Shown one piece after another: positions 16,282-24,677 of a stretch of 64,000 bases of DNA. The stretch comes from Castellaniella sp034674885. GTDB lineage: Bacteria > Pseudomonadota > Gammaproteobacteria > Burkholderiales > Burkholderiaceae_B. Made by a program: the position numbers and the translations under genes. The stretch covers positions 1-64,000 of the forward strand of contig NZ_JAUCDS010000011.1 in assembly GCF_034674885.1 (NCBI RefSeq). Direction: 5' to 3'. The stretch's first letter is position 1; each line of letters starts with the position of its first letter. The notes under the pieces are model-generated. The model did not search any database. It had not been told where the DNA came from and saw nothing but the letters and a program-made list of their open reading frames with translations.

Positions 16282-18177
16282 ATGGCATCCGTGCGACAGC
16301 TGCTGGTGATTTCCTCTTTGGTAATTGCCTGCATTCTGATCGGCATGCTGGCGGTGGGCACCCGGCTGATGGATAGGCAGCTGGACGGTCAACTGCAAAG
16401 CGATGGCGAGAATGCCGCCGCCACCCTGGCGTTGCTGGTCAGTGCCCAGCCCGATCGGGCTGCGCGGGTGCGCGTCCTGGAAGCCGCATTCCAGCAGGGG
16501 CGGTTTGCGGACCTGTCCCTGCAGGCGGCTGACGGGGTCGGGGTGTTTCAGGCGCGCCGCGTAACGTCCGCTGCCGCGAATGCCCCTGGCTGGTTTGGCG
16601 CCTGGAGCAATATCCAGCCCCACCAGGCGCAACGACAGATCGAGGGGGCGGGGCAGCTGCGCCTGGCCCTGGACCCTGCGCCCGCGCGCGACGCCCTGTG
16701 GGCGCATGTCATCCAATGGCTGTGGCTGGCCCTGGGGATCGCCGCCTTCTGGGCGCTGTTCCTGGCGGCCCTGTTGTCGCGGTTGCGACGTGTCATGCTG
16801 GATGCGCCCGCGCCGGAGGCGCCCGAAATCAAGGTCAAGCAAACGGGCCCGGTCGAGAATGCCGAATTGCTGGATGAGGTCCGCGAGCGGGTGCCGCCCT
16901 CTATGGACGAGCAGATGGCGCGCATCGAACAGCTCGAAATCGAGCTCAACCGGGACCCGGTCACCGGACTGGCCAATCGCGCCTACTTCCTGAATGAACT
17001 CAAGCGGGTGCTGCGCGACGATTCGCGCCAGGGCGCGGTCAGTGGCTACGTCCTGCTGGTGCGCCAGCGCGACATGGCCCGTTTGCAGAACCAGAGCGAT
17101 CGCCAGGAAATCGACGACTGGCTGCGTCTGCTGGGCGGGCGGCTGGTCGAGGTTCTGGCAGATTACCCGCAGGCGCATGCCCTGCCGGCCCGACTGAACG
17201 GTGCGGACTTCGCCATTCTGTTTCCGGTGGGGGGCGGCCCCGAGGTCATGCGCCCCATCCAGCGGCTGCATGAACTGTTCGAGACGCTGCGGGTAAAGCT
17301 CGACAGCCAGAATCTGTCGCGCTGGGCGTTCGCCTTGACCGACTACACTGCCCAATGCACGCCCAAAGAAGTCCTGACGCGCCTGGATCTGGCCTTGATG
17401 TGCGCAGAAAGCGCGGGCCACGCCGAAGTCGAGTTCCTGTCGCATGCCGATCGCGAGACCGGCGAACTGCGCATGGGCGAAGCCTCGTGGCGCACGCTGA
17501 TTTCCCAGGCCCTGGACCATGACCGCCTGTCCCTGGAAGTGCGCGCTGTCCAATACGAGGGCGACGACGTCACGGATCGTCATGAGGCGTCCCTCAGTCT
17601 GCAGGAAGACGACGGCGACCAGCCGCCGCTCTCGGGCTATCTGTTCATGCCGGCGGCTGCGCGGCTGGGCCTGTCGTCCGATTGCGACATGCGCGCCCTG
17701 GCCCTGGCGCTGGGCTGGCTGGGCGAGCATCCCGGCGTTCTCGTCGTGCGCATGTCCATGTCCTCGATCCTGGACACCCAGTACCTGGACGAAGTCCGCC
17801 GCATCTGCGCCTACGCGGATCCCGAATTGCTGCGGCGGGTGGTGGTGGAACTCGACGCGTATGGCCTGAGTCGTCACCTGGATGCCTTCAAGGCCTTTGC
17901 CAGCGGCCTGATCGACACGGGGGTTTCCGTCGGCTTGCGCGGGCTGGACCAGCAGCCCGACGCCTTGCGCAAGATCCACGAGGTCGATTTCGCCTATGTG
18001 AAGCTGGGTGGTGCCTTTGTCCGCGAACTGCTGTCCAGCCCGGGCGGCGTGCAGATGATGGTGGCGGTCACGGAGACCGCAATCGGCATGGGCATGCGCG
18101 TCTATGTGGATGACGCCGACGACGAGGCTACCCGCCGCATGGTGGTCGAATATGGGGCCTTGCCCCGGGCGCGATGA
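16282..18177 (+). CDS. LapD-like membrane protein with degenerate GGDEF and EAL domains
   Basis: 631 residues from the ATG at 16282, which has an AAGGA site; the frame is open further upstream. Two membrane segments (about 7-27 and 143-165) flank a periplasmic domain of about 115 residues like the LapD/MoxY N-domain. A short linker or coiled coil leads into a GGDEF-like domain that keeps RDPVTGLANRAYF but has RLNGADF (304-310) in place of RxGGDEF. The EAL-like domain has LEVRA at the EAL position and lacks the DDFGTG loop. Both enzyme activities are therefore probably lost, and a c-di-GMP-sensing role similar to LapD is inferred. No LapG-type protease or adhesin is nearby. Confidence 0.82.
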   Translation: MASVRQLLVISSLVIACILIGMLAVGTRLMDRQLDGQLQSDGENAAATLALLVSAQPDRAARVRVLEAAFQQGRFADLSLQAADGVGVFQARRVTSAAANAPGWFGAWSNIQPHQAQRQIEGAGQLRLALDPAPARDALWAHVIQWLWLALGIAAFWALFLAALLSRLRRVMLDAPAPEAPEIKVKQTGPVENAELLDEVRERVPPSMDEQMARIEQLEIELNRDPVTGLANRAYFLNELKRVLRDDSRQGAVSGYVLLVRQRDMARLQNQSDRQEIDDWLRLLGGRLVEVLADYPQAHALPARLNGADFAILFPVGGGPEVMRPIQRLHELFETLRVKLDSQNLSRWAFALTDYTAQCTPKEVLTRLDLALMCAESAGHAEVEFLSHADRETGELRMGEASWRTLISQALDHDRLSLEVRAVQYEGDDVTDRHEASLSLQEDDGDQPPLSGYLFMPAAARLGLSSDCDMRALALALGWLGEHPGVLVVRMSMSSILDTQYLDEVRRICAYADPELLRRVVVELDAYGLSRHLDAFKAFASGLIDTGVSVGLRGLDQQPDALRKIHEVDFAYVKLGGAFVRELLSSPGGVQMMVAVTETAIGMGMRVYVDDADDEATRRMVVEYGALPRAR

Positions 18178-18206
18178 CGCGCACAACCATCAATTGCTAA
18201 AAACAC

Positions 18207-18236
18207 TTGTCTTTGCCAAGCGATTGTGTCTATAAT
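18207..18236 (+). promoter_or_regulatory. Promoter of the spc operon
   Basis: A perfect TATAAT at 18231-18236 is preceded, 18 bases upstream, by TTGTCT at 18207-18212 (four of six matches to TTGACA). It lies about 250 bases before rplN, 30 bases after the LapD-like gene. It restarts ribosomal transcription after the accessory block. Confidence 0.75.
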
Positions 18237-18484
18237 GGCCGTCTTGGCCTATTTGCCAGGCGCGTTATGCGAGACATCGGGTGCTTCCCAGGGGTCTTGG
18301 CATGCCGCCAGGTCCTGGCCGAGATTGGTAATCTCGTTTATGTGCGAAATCATTTTGCACAAACAGGAATTTCGACCCAGAGCCCGCGCGCAGCAAGGTG
18401 CGTCGGCTTGACGGGACCAAAACTGGCTGCGTTGTCCGGGGTGCATGCTCTGGGCATCGTTGTTAAGTTGGAACAGGAAAAATC
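18237..18484 (+). promoter_or_regulatory. Structured 5' leader of rplN
   Basis: The gap from 18178 to 18484 (307 bases) holds no gene. Beyond the promoter it includes a perfect 7-bp hairpin at 18320-18336 with a three-base loop, and a GC-rich inverted repeat at 18307-18319. The word GTCTTGGC occurs twice. A leader this long suggests feedback control by a ribosomal protein, but no known S8, L14 or L20 binding structure was recognised. Confidence 0.45.
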
Positions 18485-18853
18485 ATGATCCAAATGCAGA
18501 CCACGCTGGACGTGGCCGACAACACAGGTGCGCGTTCCGTGATGTGCATCAAGGTGTTGGGCGGCTCGAAGCGCCGCTATGCCGCCATTGGCGATGTCAT
18601 CAAGGTGTCCGTCAAGGAAGCAGCACCTCGCGGGCGCGTGAAAAAAGGCGAAATCTACAACGCCGTGGTGGTGCGTACCGCCAAGGGCGTGCGCCGCAAA
18701 GACGGTTCCCTGATCCGCTTCGGCGGCAATGCGGCCGTGTTGCTCAATGCGAAACTCGAACCCATCGGCACGCGCATCTTCGGACCGGTCACACGTGAAC
18801 TGCGTACCGAAAAGTTCATGAAGATCGTGTCCCTGGCGCCCGAAGTGCTGTAA
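18485..18853 (+). CDS. rplN: 50S ribosomal protein L14
   Basis: 122 residues, beginning MIQMQTTLDVADNTGARSVM. L14 binds 23S rRNA at the subunit interface and contacts 16S helix 14. It is the first gene of the spc cluster here and has its own promoter and leader; a ribosome-binding site (GGAACAGGA) precedes the ATG. Confidence 0.98.
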   Translation: MIQMQTTLDVADNTGARSVMCIKVLGGSKRRYAAIGDVIKVSVKEAAPRGRVKKGEIYNAVVVRTAKGVRRKDGSLIRFGGNAAVLLNAKLEPIGTRIFGPVTRELRTEKFMKIVSLAPEVL

Positions 18854-18863
18854 GGAGCAGATC

Positions 18864-19184
18864 ATGCAAAACATTCGTAAAGGCGACGAAGTCATTGTGC
18901 TGACCGGCCGCGATCGCAGCCGCCGCGGCACCGTGGTGGCCCGTGTCGATGACGACCACGTGCTGGTCGAGGGCATCAACGTCGTGAAGAAGCACGCCAA
19001 GGGCAACCCCATGGCGGGCACGCCCGGCGGCATCGTCGACAAGACCCTGCCCATCCACATCTCGAACGTGGCGATCTTCAACCCCGAAACCGGCAAGGGC
19101 GACCGTGTCGGCGTCAAGGTCGTGGACGGAGCCAAGGTCCGCATTTTCCGTTCCAACGGCGCTGTCGTTGGCGCGAAGGCATAA
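18864..19184 (+). CDS. rplX: 50S ribosomal protein L24
   Basis: 106 residues with the KOW motif near the N-terminus (IRKGDEVIVLTGRDRSRRGTV). L24 starts large-subunit assembly by binding the 5' part of 23S rRNA. It lies ten bases after rplN and 12 before rplE. Confidence 0.97.
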   Translation: MQNIRKGDEVIVLTGRDRSRRGTVVARVDDDHVLVEGINVVKKHAKGNPMAGTPGGIVDKTLPIHISNVAIFNPETGKGDRVGVKVVDGAKVRIFRSNGAVVGAKA

Positions 19185-19196
19185 GGGGCGCATCAA

Positions 19197-19736
19197 ATGG
19201 CTCGTTTACAAGATTTCTACCGCTCCAAGGTCGCTGCCGACCTGAAGGAAAAGTTCGGCTACCAGTCGATCATGCAGGTGCCGCGCATCACCAAGATCAC
19301 CCTGAACATGGGTGTGTCCGAAGCGGTTTCCGACAAAAAGATCATCGAAAACGCCGTCGGCGACATGACCAAGATCTCCGGTCAGAAACCTGTCGTCACG
19401 AAGACCCGCAAGGCCATCGCCGGCTTCAAGATTCGTGAAGACTACCCGATCGGCTGCATGGTCACGCTGCGCGGCCAGCGCATGTATGAATTCCTGGATC
19501 GTCTGATCTCCGTCGCCCTGCCGCGCGTGCGCGACTTCCGTGGTGTGTCGGGCCGTGCTTTCGACGGTCGTGGCAACTACAACATCGGGGTGAAGGAACA
19601 GATCATCTTCCCGGAAATCGAATACGACAAGATCGATGCCGTGCGCGGGATGAACATCAGCATCACCACCACCGCAAAGACCGACGAGGAAGCCAAGGCG
19701 CTCTTGAGCGCATTCAGCTTCCCCTTCCGCAACTAA
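19197..19736 (+). CDS. rplE: 50S ribosomal protein L5
   Basis: 179 residues. L5 binds 5S rRNA and contacts P-site tRNA. The segment KPVVTKTRKAIAGFKIRE and the C-terminal TAKTDEEAKALLSAFSFPF are typical. A GGGG-type ribosome-binding site follows the rplX stop. Confidence 0.97.
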   Translation: MARLQDFYRSKVAADLKEKFGYQSIMQVPRITKITLNMGVSEAVSDKKIIENAVGDMTKISGQKPVVTKTRKAIAGFKIREDYPIGCMVTLRGQRMYEFLDRLISVALPRVRDFRGVSGRAFDGRGNYNIGVKEQIIFPEIEYDKIDAVRGMNISITTTAKTDEEAKALLSAFSFPFRN

Positions 19737-19745
19737 GGGGCTGAC

Positions 19746-20051
19746 GTGGCAAAACTTTCCCTCATCAATCGCGACATCAAGCGCGCCAAGCTGGCTGAAA
19801 AATTCGCAGCGAAGCGCACCGCACTGAAGGCAATCATCGCCGATCAGTCCAAATCTGACGAAGAACGCTATCAAGCTCGCCTGGCCCTGCAACAACTGCC
19901 GCGCAACGCCAACCCCACCCGCCAGCGTAATCGCTGCGTGGTGACGGGTCGTCCTCGCGGCGTGTTCAGCAAGTTCGGGCTGACGCGCCACAAACTGCGT
20001 GAAATGGCCATGCGCGGCGAAGTGCCGGGCATGACCAAGGCCAGCTGGTAG
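19746..20051 (+). CDS. rpsN: 30S ribosomal protein S14
   Basis: 101 residues, the long zinc-independent form without CxxC pairs. It starts with GTG at 19746, nine bases after rplE, behind an AAGGGG ribosome-binding site. The conserved end CVVTGRPRGVFSKFGLTRHK followed by GEVPGMTKASW is intact. Confidence 0.96.
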   Translation: MAKLSLINRDIKRAKLAEKFAAKRTALKAIIADQSKSDEERYQARLALQQLPRNANPTRQRNRCVVTGRPRGVFSKFGLTRHKLREMAMRGEVPGMTKASW

Positions 20052-20062
20052 GAGAATCACAC

Positions 20063-20458
20063 ATGAGCATGAGCGATCCCATCGCCGATATGCTGACCCG
20101 CGTGCGCAATGCGCAGATGGTCAACAAGACGTCGGTTTCCATGCCCTCCTCCAAGCTGAAGGCGGCCATTGCCGCCGTGCTGAAGGACGAAGGCTACATC
20201 GAGGATTTCCGGATCGGCGGCGAACAAGCCAAGCCGGTGCTGGAAATCACCCTGAAATACTATGCCGGCCGTCCGGTGATCGAGCGCATCGACCGCGTCT
20301 CGCGTCCCGGCCTGCGCATCTACAAGAGCAGCGCCACCATTCCCCAGGTCATGAATGGCCTGGGCGTGGCGATCGTTTCTACCCCGCGTGGCGTCATGAC
20401 GGACCGCAAGGCCCGCGCCACCGGTGTAGGCGGCGAAGTGCTCTGCTACGTGGCATAA
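20063..20458 (+). CDS. rpsH: 30S ribosomal protein S8
   Basis: 131 residues, beginning MSMSDPIADMLTRVRNAQ. S8 organises the central domain of 16S rRNA; in E. coli it also represses the spc operon at rplE. The C-terminal KARATGVGGEVLCYV is conserved. It is 11 bases after rpsN. Confidence 0.97.
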   Translation: MSMSDPIADMLTRVRNAQMVNKTSVSMPSSKLKAAIAAVLKDEGYIEDFRIGGEQAKPVLEITLKYYAGRPVIERIDRVSRPGLRIYKSSATIPQVMNGLGVAIVSTPRGVMTDRKARATGVGGEVLCYVA

Positions 20459-20472
20459 GGAGGTATCACACT

Positions 20473-21006
20473 ATGTCACGTATCGCCAAGTATCCCGTTG
20501 CGCTGCCGAAGGGCGTCGAAGCCACGATCAGCGCCGGTCAGATCGTCGTCAAGGGCCCGCTGGGCACCCTGAACCAAACGCTGGACGGCAACGTCCGCGT
20601 TTCCCAGGAAGACGGCCAGCTGACGTTTGCCGTTGCCAACGATTCCCGTCAGGCCAATGCGATGTCCGGCACCGTGCGTGCGCTGGTCAACAACATGGTC
20701 ACTGGCGTCAGCCAGGGCTTCGAGCGCCGTCTGACCCTCGTGGGCGTGGGTTTCCGCGCTCAGATTCAGGGCAGTGTGCTGAAGCTGCAGTTGGGTTTCT
20801 CGCACGATGTGCTGCACGATATCCCCAACGGGATCAAGATCGAATGCCCGTCCCAGACCGAAATCGTGGTCAAGGGCGCCGACAAGCAGGTCGTCGGTCA
20901 GGTGGCTGCCGAAATCCGCGCTTATCGCGAACCCGAACCCTATAAGGGCAAGGGCGTGCGTTATGCGGACGAACGCGTCATCCTGAAGGAAACCAAGAAG
21001 AAATAA
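20473..21006 (+). CDS. rplF: 50S ribosomal protein L6
   Basis: 177 residues with the two repeated L6 domains and the conserved C-terminal EPYKGKGVRYADE. L6 lies near the sarcin-ricin loop and the factor-binding site. A strong AAGGAGG ribosome-binding site overlaps the rpsH end. Confidence 0.97.
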   Translation: MSRIAKYPVALPKGVEATISAGQIVVKGPLGTLNQTLDGNVRVSQEDGQLTFAVANDSRQANAMSGTVRALVNNMVTGVSQGFERRLTLVGVGFRAQIQGSVLKLQLGFSHDVLHDIPNGIKIECPSQTEIVVKGADKQVVGQVAAEIRAYREPEPYKGKGVRYADERVILKETKKK

Positions 21007-21027
21007 GCACGCAGGCAAGGACGAATC

Positions 21028-21393
21028 ATGGACAAGAAACTCTCCCGTTTGCGTCGTGCTGCGGCTACCCGCCGCAAGATTCACGAACTGCGCGTGCATC
21101 GCCTGGCGGTGCATCGCACGAATCTGCACATCTACGCCAACATCATTTCGCCGGAAGGCGACCGCGTGCTCGTCAGCGCCTCGACGCTCGAGCCCGAGGT
21201 CCGCAAGGAACTCGCCAGCCAGAAGGCCAACGGGGGCAACGCCGCCGCCGCCAGCCTGGTCGGCAAGCGCGTGGCCGAGAAGGCCAAGGCTGCCGGCATC
21301 GAACTCGTCGCCTTCGACCGTTCGGGCTTCCGTTACCATGGCCGCGTCAAGGCGCTGGCCGAAGCCGCGCGTGAAGCCGGCTTGAAGTTCTAA
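21028..21393 (+). CDS. rplR: 50S ribosomal protein L18
   Basis: 121 residues with an Arg/Lys-rich N-terminus and the conserved AFDRSGFRYHGRVKALA near the C-terminus. L18 delivers 5S rRNA to the large subunit with L5. It follows rplF by 21 bases. Confidence 0.97.
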   Translation: MDKKLSRLRRAAATRRKIHELRVHRLAVHRTNLHIYANIISPEGDRVLVSASTLEPEVRKELASQKANGGNAAAASLVGKRVAEKAKAAGIELVAFDRSGFRYHGRVKALAEAAREAGLKF

Positions 21394-21402
21394 GGGAATC
21401 AC

Positions 21403-21924
21403 ATGGCTAAAGCACAAGGCAAGCACGCCGCCGAGCAGGAACGCGACGACGGCATGCGCGAAAAGATGATTGCGGTCAACCGCGTCAGCAAGGTCGTCAA
21501 AGGTGGTCGCACCATGAGCTTCGCAGCACTGACCGTGGTCGGTGATGGCGATGGCCGCATCGGCATGGGCAAGGGCAAGGCCCGCGAAGTGCCGGTGGCG
21601 GTTCAAAAGGCCATGGAACAGGCCCGTCGCGGTCTGCTCAAGGTCGCTCTGAAAAACGGCACGCTGCACCACACCGTGGTCGGCAAGCACGGCGCTTCCA
21701 CCGTCCTGATCTCGCCGGCCGCTGAAGGTACCGGCGTGATCGCCGGCGGCCCGATGCGCGCGATCTTCGAAGTCATGGGTGTGCGTAACGTCGTGGCCAA
21801 GAGCCTCGGCTCCAGCAACCCCTACAACATGGTGCGCGCCACGCTGAATGGTCTGCGCGCCTGCTCCACCCCGTCGGAAATTGCTGCCAAGCGCGGCAAG
21901 ACCGTCGAAGAAATCCTGGGGTAA
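21403..21924 (+). CDS. rpsE: 30S ribosomal protein S5
   Basis: 173 residues. The double-stranded RNA-binding domain (VSKVVKGGRTMSFAALTVVG) and the second domain with NPYNMVRATLNGL are present. S5 affects decoding accuracy. It starts nine bases after rplR and is followed after three bases by rpmD. Confidence 0.97.
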   Translation: MAKAQGKHAAEQERDDGMREKMIAVNRVSKVVKGGRTMSFAALTVVGDGDGRIGMGKGKAREVPVAVQKAMEQARRGLLKVALKNGTLHHTVVGKHGASTVLISPAAEGTGVIAGGPMRAIFEVMGVRNVVAKSLGSSNPYNMVRATLNGLRACSTPSEIAAKRGKTVEEILG

Positions 21925-21927
21925 GAC

Positions 21928-22113
21928 ATGGCACAGAAGCAAATCAAAGTCACGCTCGTGCGCTCCGTGATCGGCACTCATAAGTCTCACCGCGCCACGG
22001 TGCGCGGTCTGGGGCTGGGCAAGGTCAACAGCAGCCGCGTCCTGATCGATACTCCCGAGGTGCGTGGGATGATCCGCAAGGTGGATTATCTGGTCACGGT
22101 CTCGGAAGCCTGA
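21928..22113 (+). CDS. rpmD: 50S ribosomal protein L30
   Basis: 61 residues, the full length of bacterial L30, including IKVTLVRSVIGTHKSHRATV and the RVLIDTPEVRGMI segment. It lies three bases after rpsE and 14 bases before rplO. Confidence 0.96.
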   Translation: MAQKQIKVTLVRSVIGTHKSHRATVRGLGLGKVNSSRVLIDTPEVRGMIRKVDYLVTVSEA

Positions 22114-22127
22114 ACAAAGGAATTCAG

Positions 22128-22568
22128 ATGTCCGTTACTCAACTGAATACGATCGCGCCTGCCGAAGGCGCCAAGCGCCCGCGCCGCCGCGTAGGCCGTG
22201 GCATCGGCTCCGGCCTGGGCAAGACCGGTGGCCGTGGCCACAAGGGTCAAAAATCCCGTGCCGGTGGTTTCCACAAGGTCGGTTTCGAAGGCGGTCAGAT
22301 GCCGCTGCAGCGTCGTCTGCCCAAGCGTGGCTTCACCCCGCTGGATCGTCACCTGAAGGCCGAGATCCGCCTGTCCGACCTGCAAGCGCTGCCCATCGAT
22401 GAAGTCGATGTGCAGGTGCTCAAGGCTGCTGGCCTGGTCGGCGAGCTGGTGCGTTACGTCAAGGTCATCAAGACTGGTGAGATCAGCCGCAAGGTCGCCC
22501 TGAAGGGCATCAATGCGACGGCCGGCGCCCGCGCCGCGATCGAAGCCGCCGGCGGTTCGCTGGCTTAA
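22128..22568 (+). CDS. rplO: 50S ribosomal protein L15
   Basis: 146 residues. The glycine-rich N-terminal extension (RRRVGRGIGSGLGKTGGRGH) that penetrates 23S rRNA is present. L15 is a late assembly protein. The stop is nine bases before secY. Confidence 0.97.
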   Translation: MSVTQLNTIAPAEGAKRPRRRVGRGIGSGLGKTGGRGHKGQKSRAGGFHKVGFEGGQMPLQRRLPKRGFTPLDRHLKAEIRLSDLQALPIDEVDVQVLKAAGLVGELVRYVKVIKTGEISRKVALKGINATAGARAAIEAAGGSLA

Positions 22569-22577
22569 GGGGCAGCA

Positions 22578-23900
22578 GTGGCGAAAGCTCAGGCACATAA
22601 GCCCAGCGCAGGATACGGCGACCTCAAGCGCCGCATCCTGTTTCTCGTGCTGGCCCTGATCGTCTATCGCATGGGGACGCACGTTCCCGTGCCGGGCATC
22701 AATCCGGATGCGCTGGCGGACCTGTTCCAGCAGAACCAGGGCGGTATCCTGGGCCTGTTCAACATGTTCTCCGGCGGGGCGCTGGAACGGTTTTCCGTGC
22801 TGGCCCTGGGGATCATGCCGTACATTTCGGCAGCCATCATCATGCAGCTGCTGGCCGTGGTCGTGCCGACCCTGGAGGCCATCAAGAAAGAAGGCCAATC
22901 CGGGCAACGCAAGATCACCCAGTACACGCGCTATGGCACCGTGTTCCTGGCCCTTTTCCAGGCGGTGGGGATTTCCGTCGCACTGGAATCGCAGCCAGGC
23001 CTGGTGATCGATCCGGGGCTGCTGTTCCGCTTCACGACCATCGTGACGCTGGTGACGGGGGCCATGTTCCTGATGTGGCTGGGCGAGCAGATCACTGAAC
23101 GGGGTCTGGGCAACGGTATTTCGCTGCTGATTTTCGCCGGGATCGTGGCAGGCCTGCCGGGTGCGCTGGGCGGCATGCTGGATCTGGTCCGTACGGATTC
23201 GATGTCGGTGCTGTCGGTGCTGTTCATCCTGGCCCTGGTGGTCGCTGTCACGTACTTCGTGGTCTATGTGGAACGCGGTCAGCGTCGCATTACCGTGAAC
23301 TACGCCAAGCGCCAGGTCGGCAACAAGCTCTATGGCGGCCAGTCCTCGCACCTGCCGCTGAAGCTGAACATGTCCGGGGTGATTCCGCCGATCTTTGCAT
23401 CGTCCATCATCCTACTGCCGGCCACCGTGACCAGCTGGTTCTCCAGCAACCCGAACATGCGCTGGCTGGGCGACCTGGCAGCTGCCTTGTCGCCGCGTCA
23501 GCCCTTGTATGTGACGCTGTATTCTGGCTTGATCATTTTCTTCTGTTTCTTCTACACGGCGCTGGTGTTCAATAGCCGCGAGACAGCAGATAACCTGAAA
23601 AAGAGCGGCGCTTTTGTTCCCGGGATCCGTCCTGGCGACCAGACGGCTCGTTACATCGATAAGATCCTGATGCGTCTGACGCTGTCCGGAGCCATCTATG
23701 TCACGCTGGTCTGTCTGTTGCCCGAACTGATGCAGATGCGCTGGAATGTGCCGTTCTATTTTGGTGGCACTTCGCTACTGATTATTGTCGTCGTCGCCAT
23801 GGATTTCATGGCCCAGGCGCAAGCCTACATGATGTCCCAACAGTATGATTCGTTGCTCCGGAAGGCGAACTTCAAGGGCGCGGGTCTTCCGATGCGCTAA
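22578..23900 (+). CDS. secY: Protein translocase subunit SecY
   Basis: 440 residues with ten predicted membrane segments. It forms the SecYEG channel for protein export and insertion. Conserved features include the plug region GILGLFNMFSGGALERFSVL and cytoplasmic loops with RRITVNYAKRQVG and NLKKSGAFVPGIRPG. The start is GTG at 22578 behind an AAGGGG site. Position between rplO and infA/rpmJ is the standard one. Confidence 0.98.
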   Translation: MAKAQAHKPSAGYGDLKRRILFLVLALIVYRMGTHVPVPGINPDALADLFQQNQGGILGLFNMFSGGALERFSVLALGIMPYISAAIIMQLLAVVVPTLEAIKKEGQSGQRKITQYTRYGTVFLALFQAVGISVALESQPGLVIDPGLLFRFTTIVTLVTGAMFLMWLGEQITERGLGNGISLLIFAGIVAGLPGALGGMLDLVRTDSMSVLSVLFILALVVAVTYFVVYVERGQRRITVNYAKRQVGNKLYGGQSSHLPLKLNMSGVIPPIFASSIILLPATVTSWFSSNPNMRWLGDLAAALSPRQPLYVTLYSGLIIFFCFFYTALVFNSRETADNLKKSGAFVPGIRPGDQTARYIDKILMRLTLSGAIYVTLVCLLPELMQMRWNVPFYFGGTSLLIIVVVAMDFMAQAQAYMMSQQYDSLLRKANFKGAGLPMR

Positions 23901-23905
23901 AAATC

Positions 23906-24124
23906 ATGTCCAAGGACGACGTCATTCAGATGCAAGGGGAGGTTGTGGAAAACCTTCCCAACGCAACGTTTCGTGTCAAGCTGGAAAATGGCCACATGGT
24001 GCTGGGCCACATTTCAGGCAAGATGCGTATGCACTATATCCGGATCCTTCCGGGTGACAAGGTCACAGTGGAGCTCACGCCCTATGACCTGTCGCGCGCC
24101 AGGATAGTTTTCCGCTCCAAATAG
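23906..24124 (+). CDS. infA: Translation initiation factor IF-1
   Basis: 72 residues of OB fold, beginning MSKDDVIQMQGEVVENLPNA. IF-1 binds the A site during initiation. The genes infA and rpmJ between secY and rpsM form the usual betaproteobacterial arrangement. No strong ribosome-binding site is visible in the five-base gap, so translation is probably coupled to secY. Confidence 0.96.
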   Translation: MSKDDVIQMQGEVVENLPNATFRVKLENGHMVLGHISGKMRMHYIRILPGDKVTVELTPYDLSRARIVFRSK

Positions 24125-24152
24125 GCGGCCGGTCAAAAACCAGGAGAATCCC

Positions 24153-24266
24153 ATGAAGGTAATGGCATCGGTAAAGCGGATCTGCCGCAACTGCAAAATC
24201 ATCAAACGTCACGGCGTGGTGCGCGTCATCTGCACCGACCCGCGTCACAAGCAACGCCAAGGCTAA
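24153..24266 (+). CDS. rpmJ: 50S ribosomal protein L36
   Basis: A 37-residue gene, too short for many gene finders. The product MKVMASVKRICRNCKIIKRH... ends HKQRQG. Cysteines 11, 14 and 27 and histidine 32 form the zinc-ribbon site, so this is the zinc-binding form. A perfect AGGAGA ribosome-binding site precedes the ATG. Confidence 0.97.
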   Translation: MKVMASVKRICRNCKIIKRHGVVRVICTDPRHKQRQG

Positions 24267-24299
24267 GGCCGGGCATCACGGATTTCACGAGGAACAGTC

Positions 24300-24665
24300 A
24301 TGGCCCGTATTGCTGGCATCAATATTCCGCCGCACCAACACGCCGAGATCGGTCTGACCGCCATCTTCGGCATCGGCCGCACCCGCGCCCGCAAGATTTG
24401 CGAAGCGACCGGCATCGAGTACTCGAAGAAGATCAAGGATCTGACCGACGAGGAACTGGAAAAGATCCGTGAACAGATCAACGGCTACACGATCGAAGGC
24501 GACCTGCGCCGCGAAGTGCAGCTGTCGATCAAGCGTCTGATCGACCTGGGCACGTATCGTGGCATGCGCCACAAGCGTGGCCTGCCGGTGCGTGGTCAGC
24601 GTACCCGCACGAATGCGCGTACCCGCAAGGGCCCGCGTCGCGCAGCAGCGTCCCTGAAGAAATAA
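24300..24665 (+). CDS. rpsM: 30S ribosomal protein S13
   Basis: 121 residues with the helix-two-turns-helix start MARIAGINIPPHQHAEIGLT and the basic C-terminal tail GQRTRTNARTRKGPRR. S13 bridges to the large subunit. It opens the alpha operon, 33 bases after rpmJ. Confidence 0.97.
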   Translation: MARIAGINIPPHQHAEIGLTAIFGIGRTRARKICEATGIEYSKKIKDLTDEELEKIREQINGYTIEGDLRREVQLSIKRLIDLGTYRGMRHKRGLPVRGQRTRTNARTRKGPRRAAASLKK

Positions 24666-24677
24666 ATAGGAATCAAC

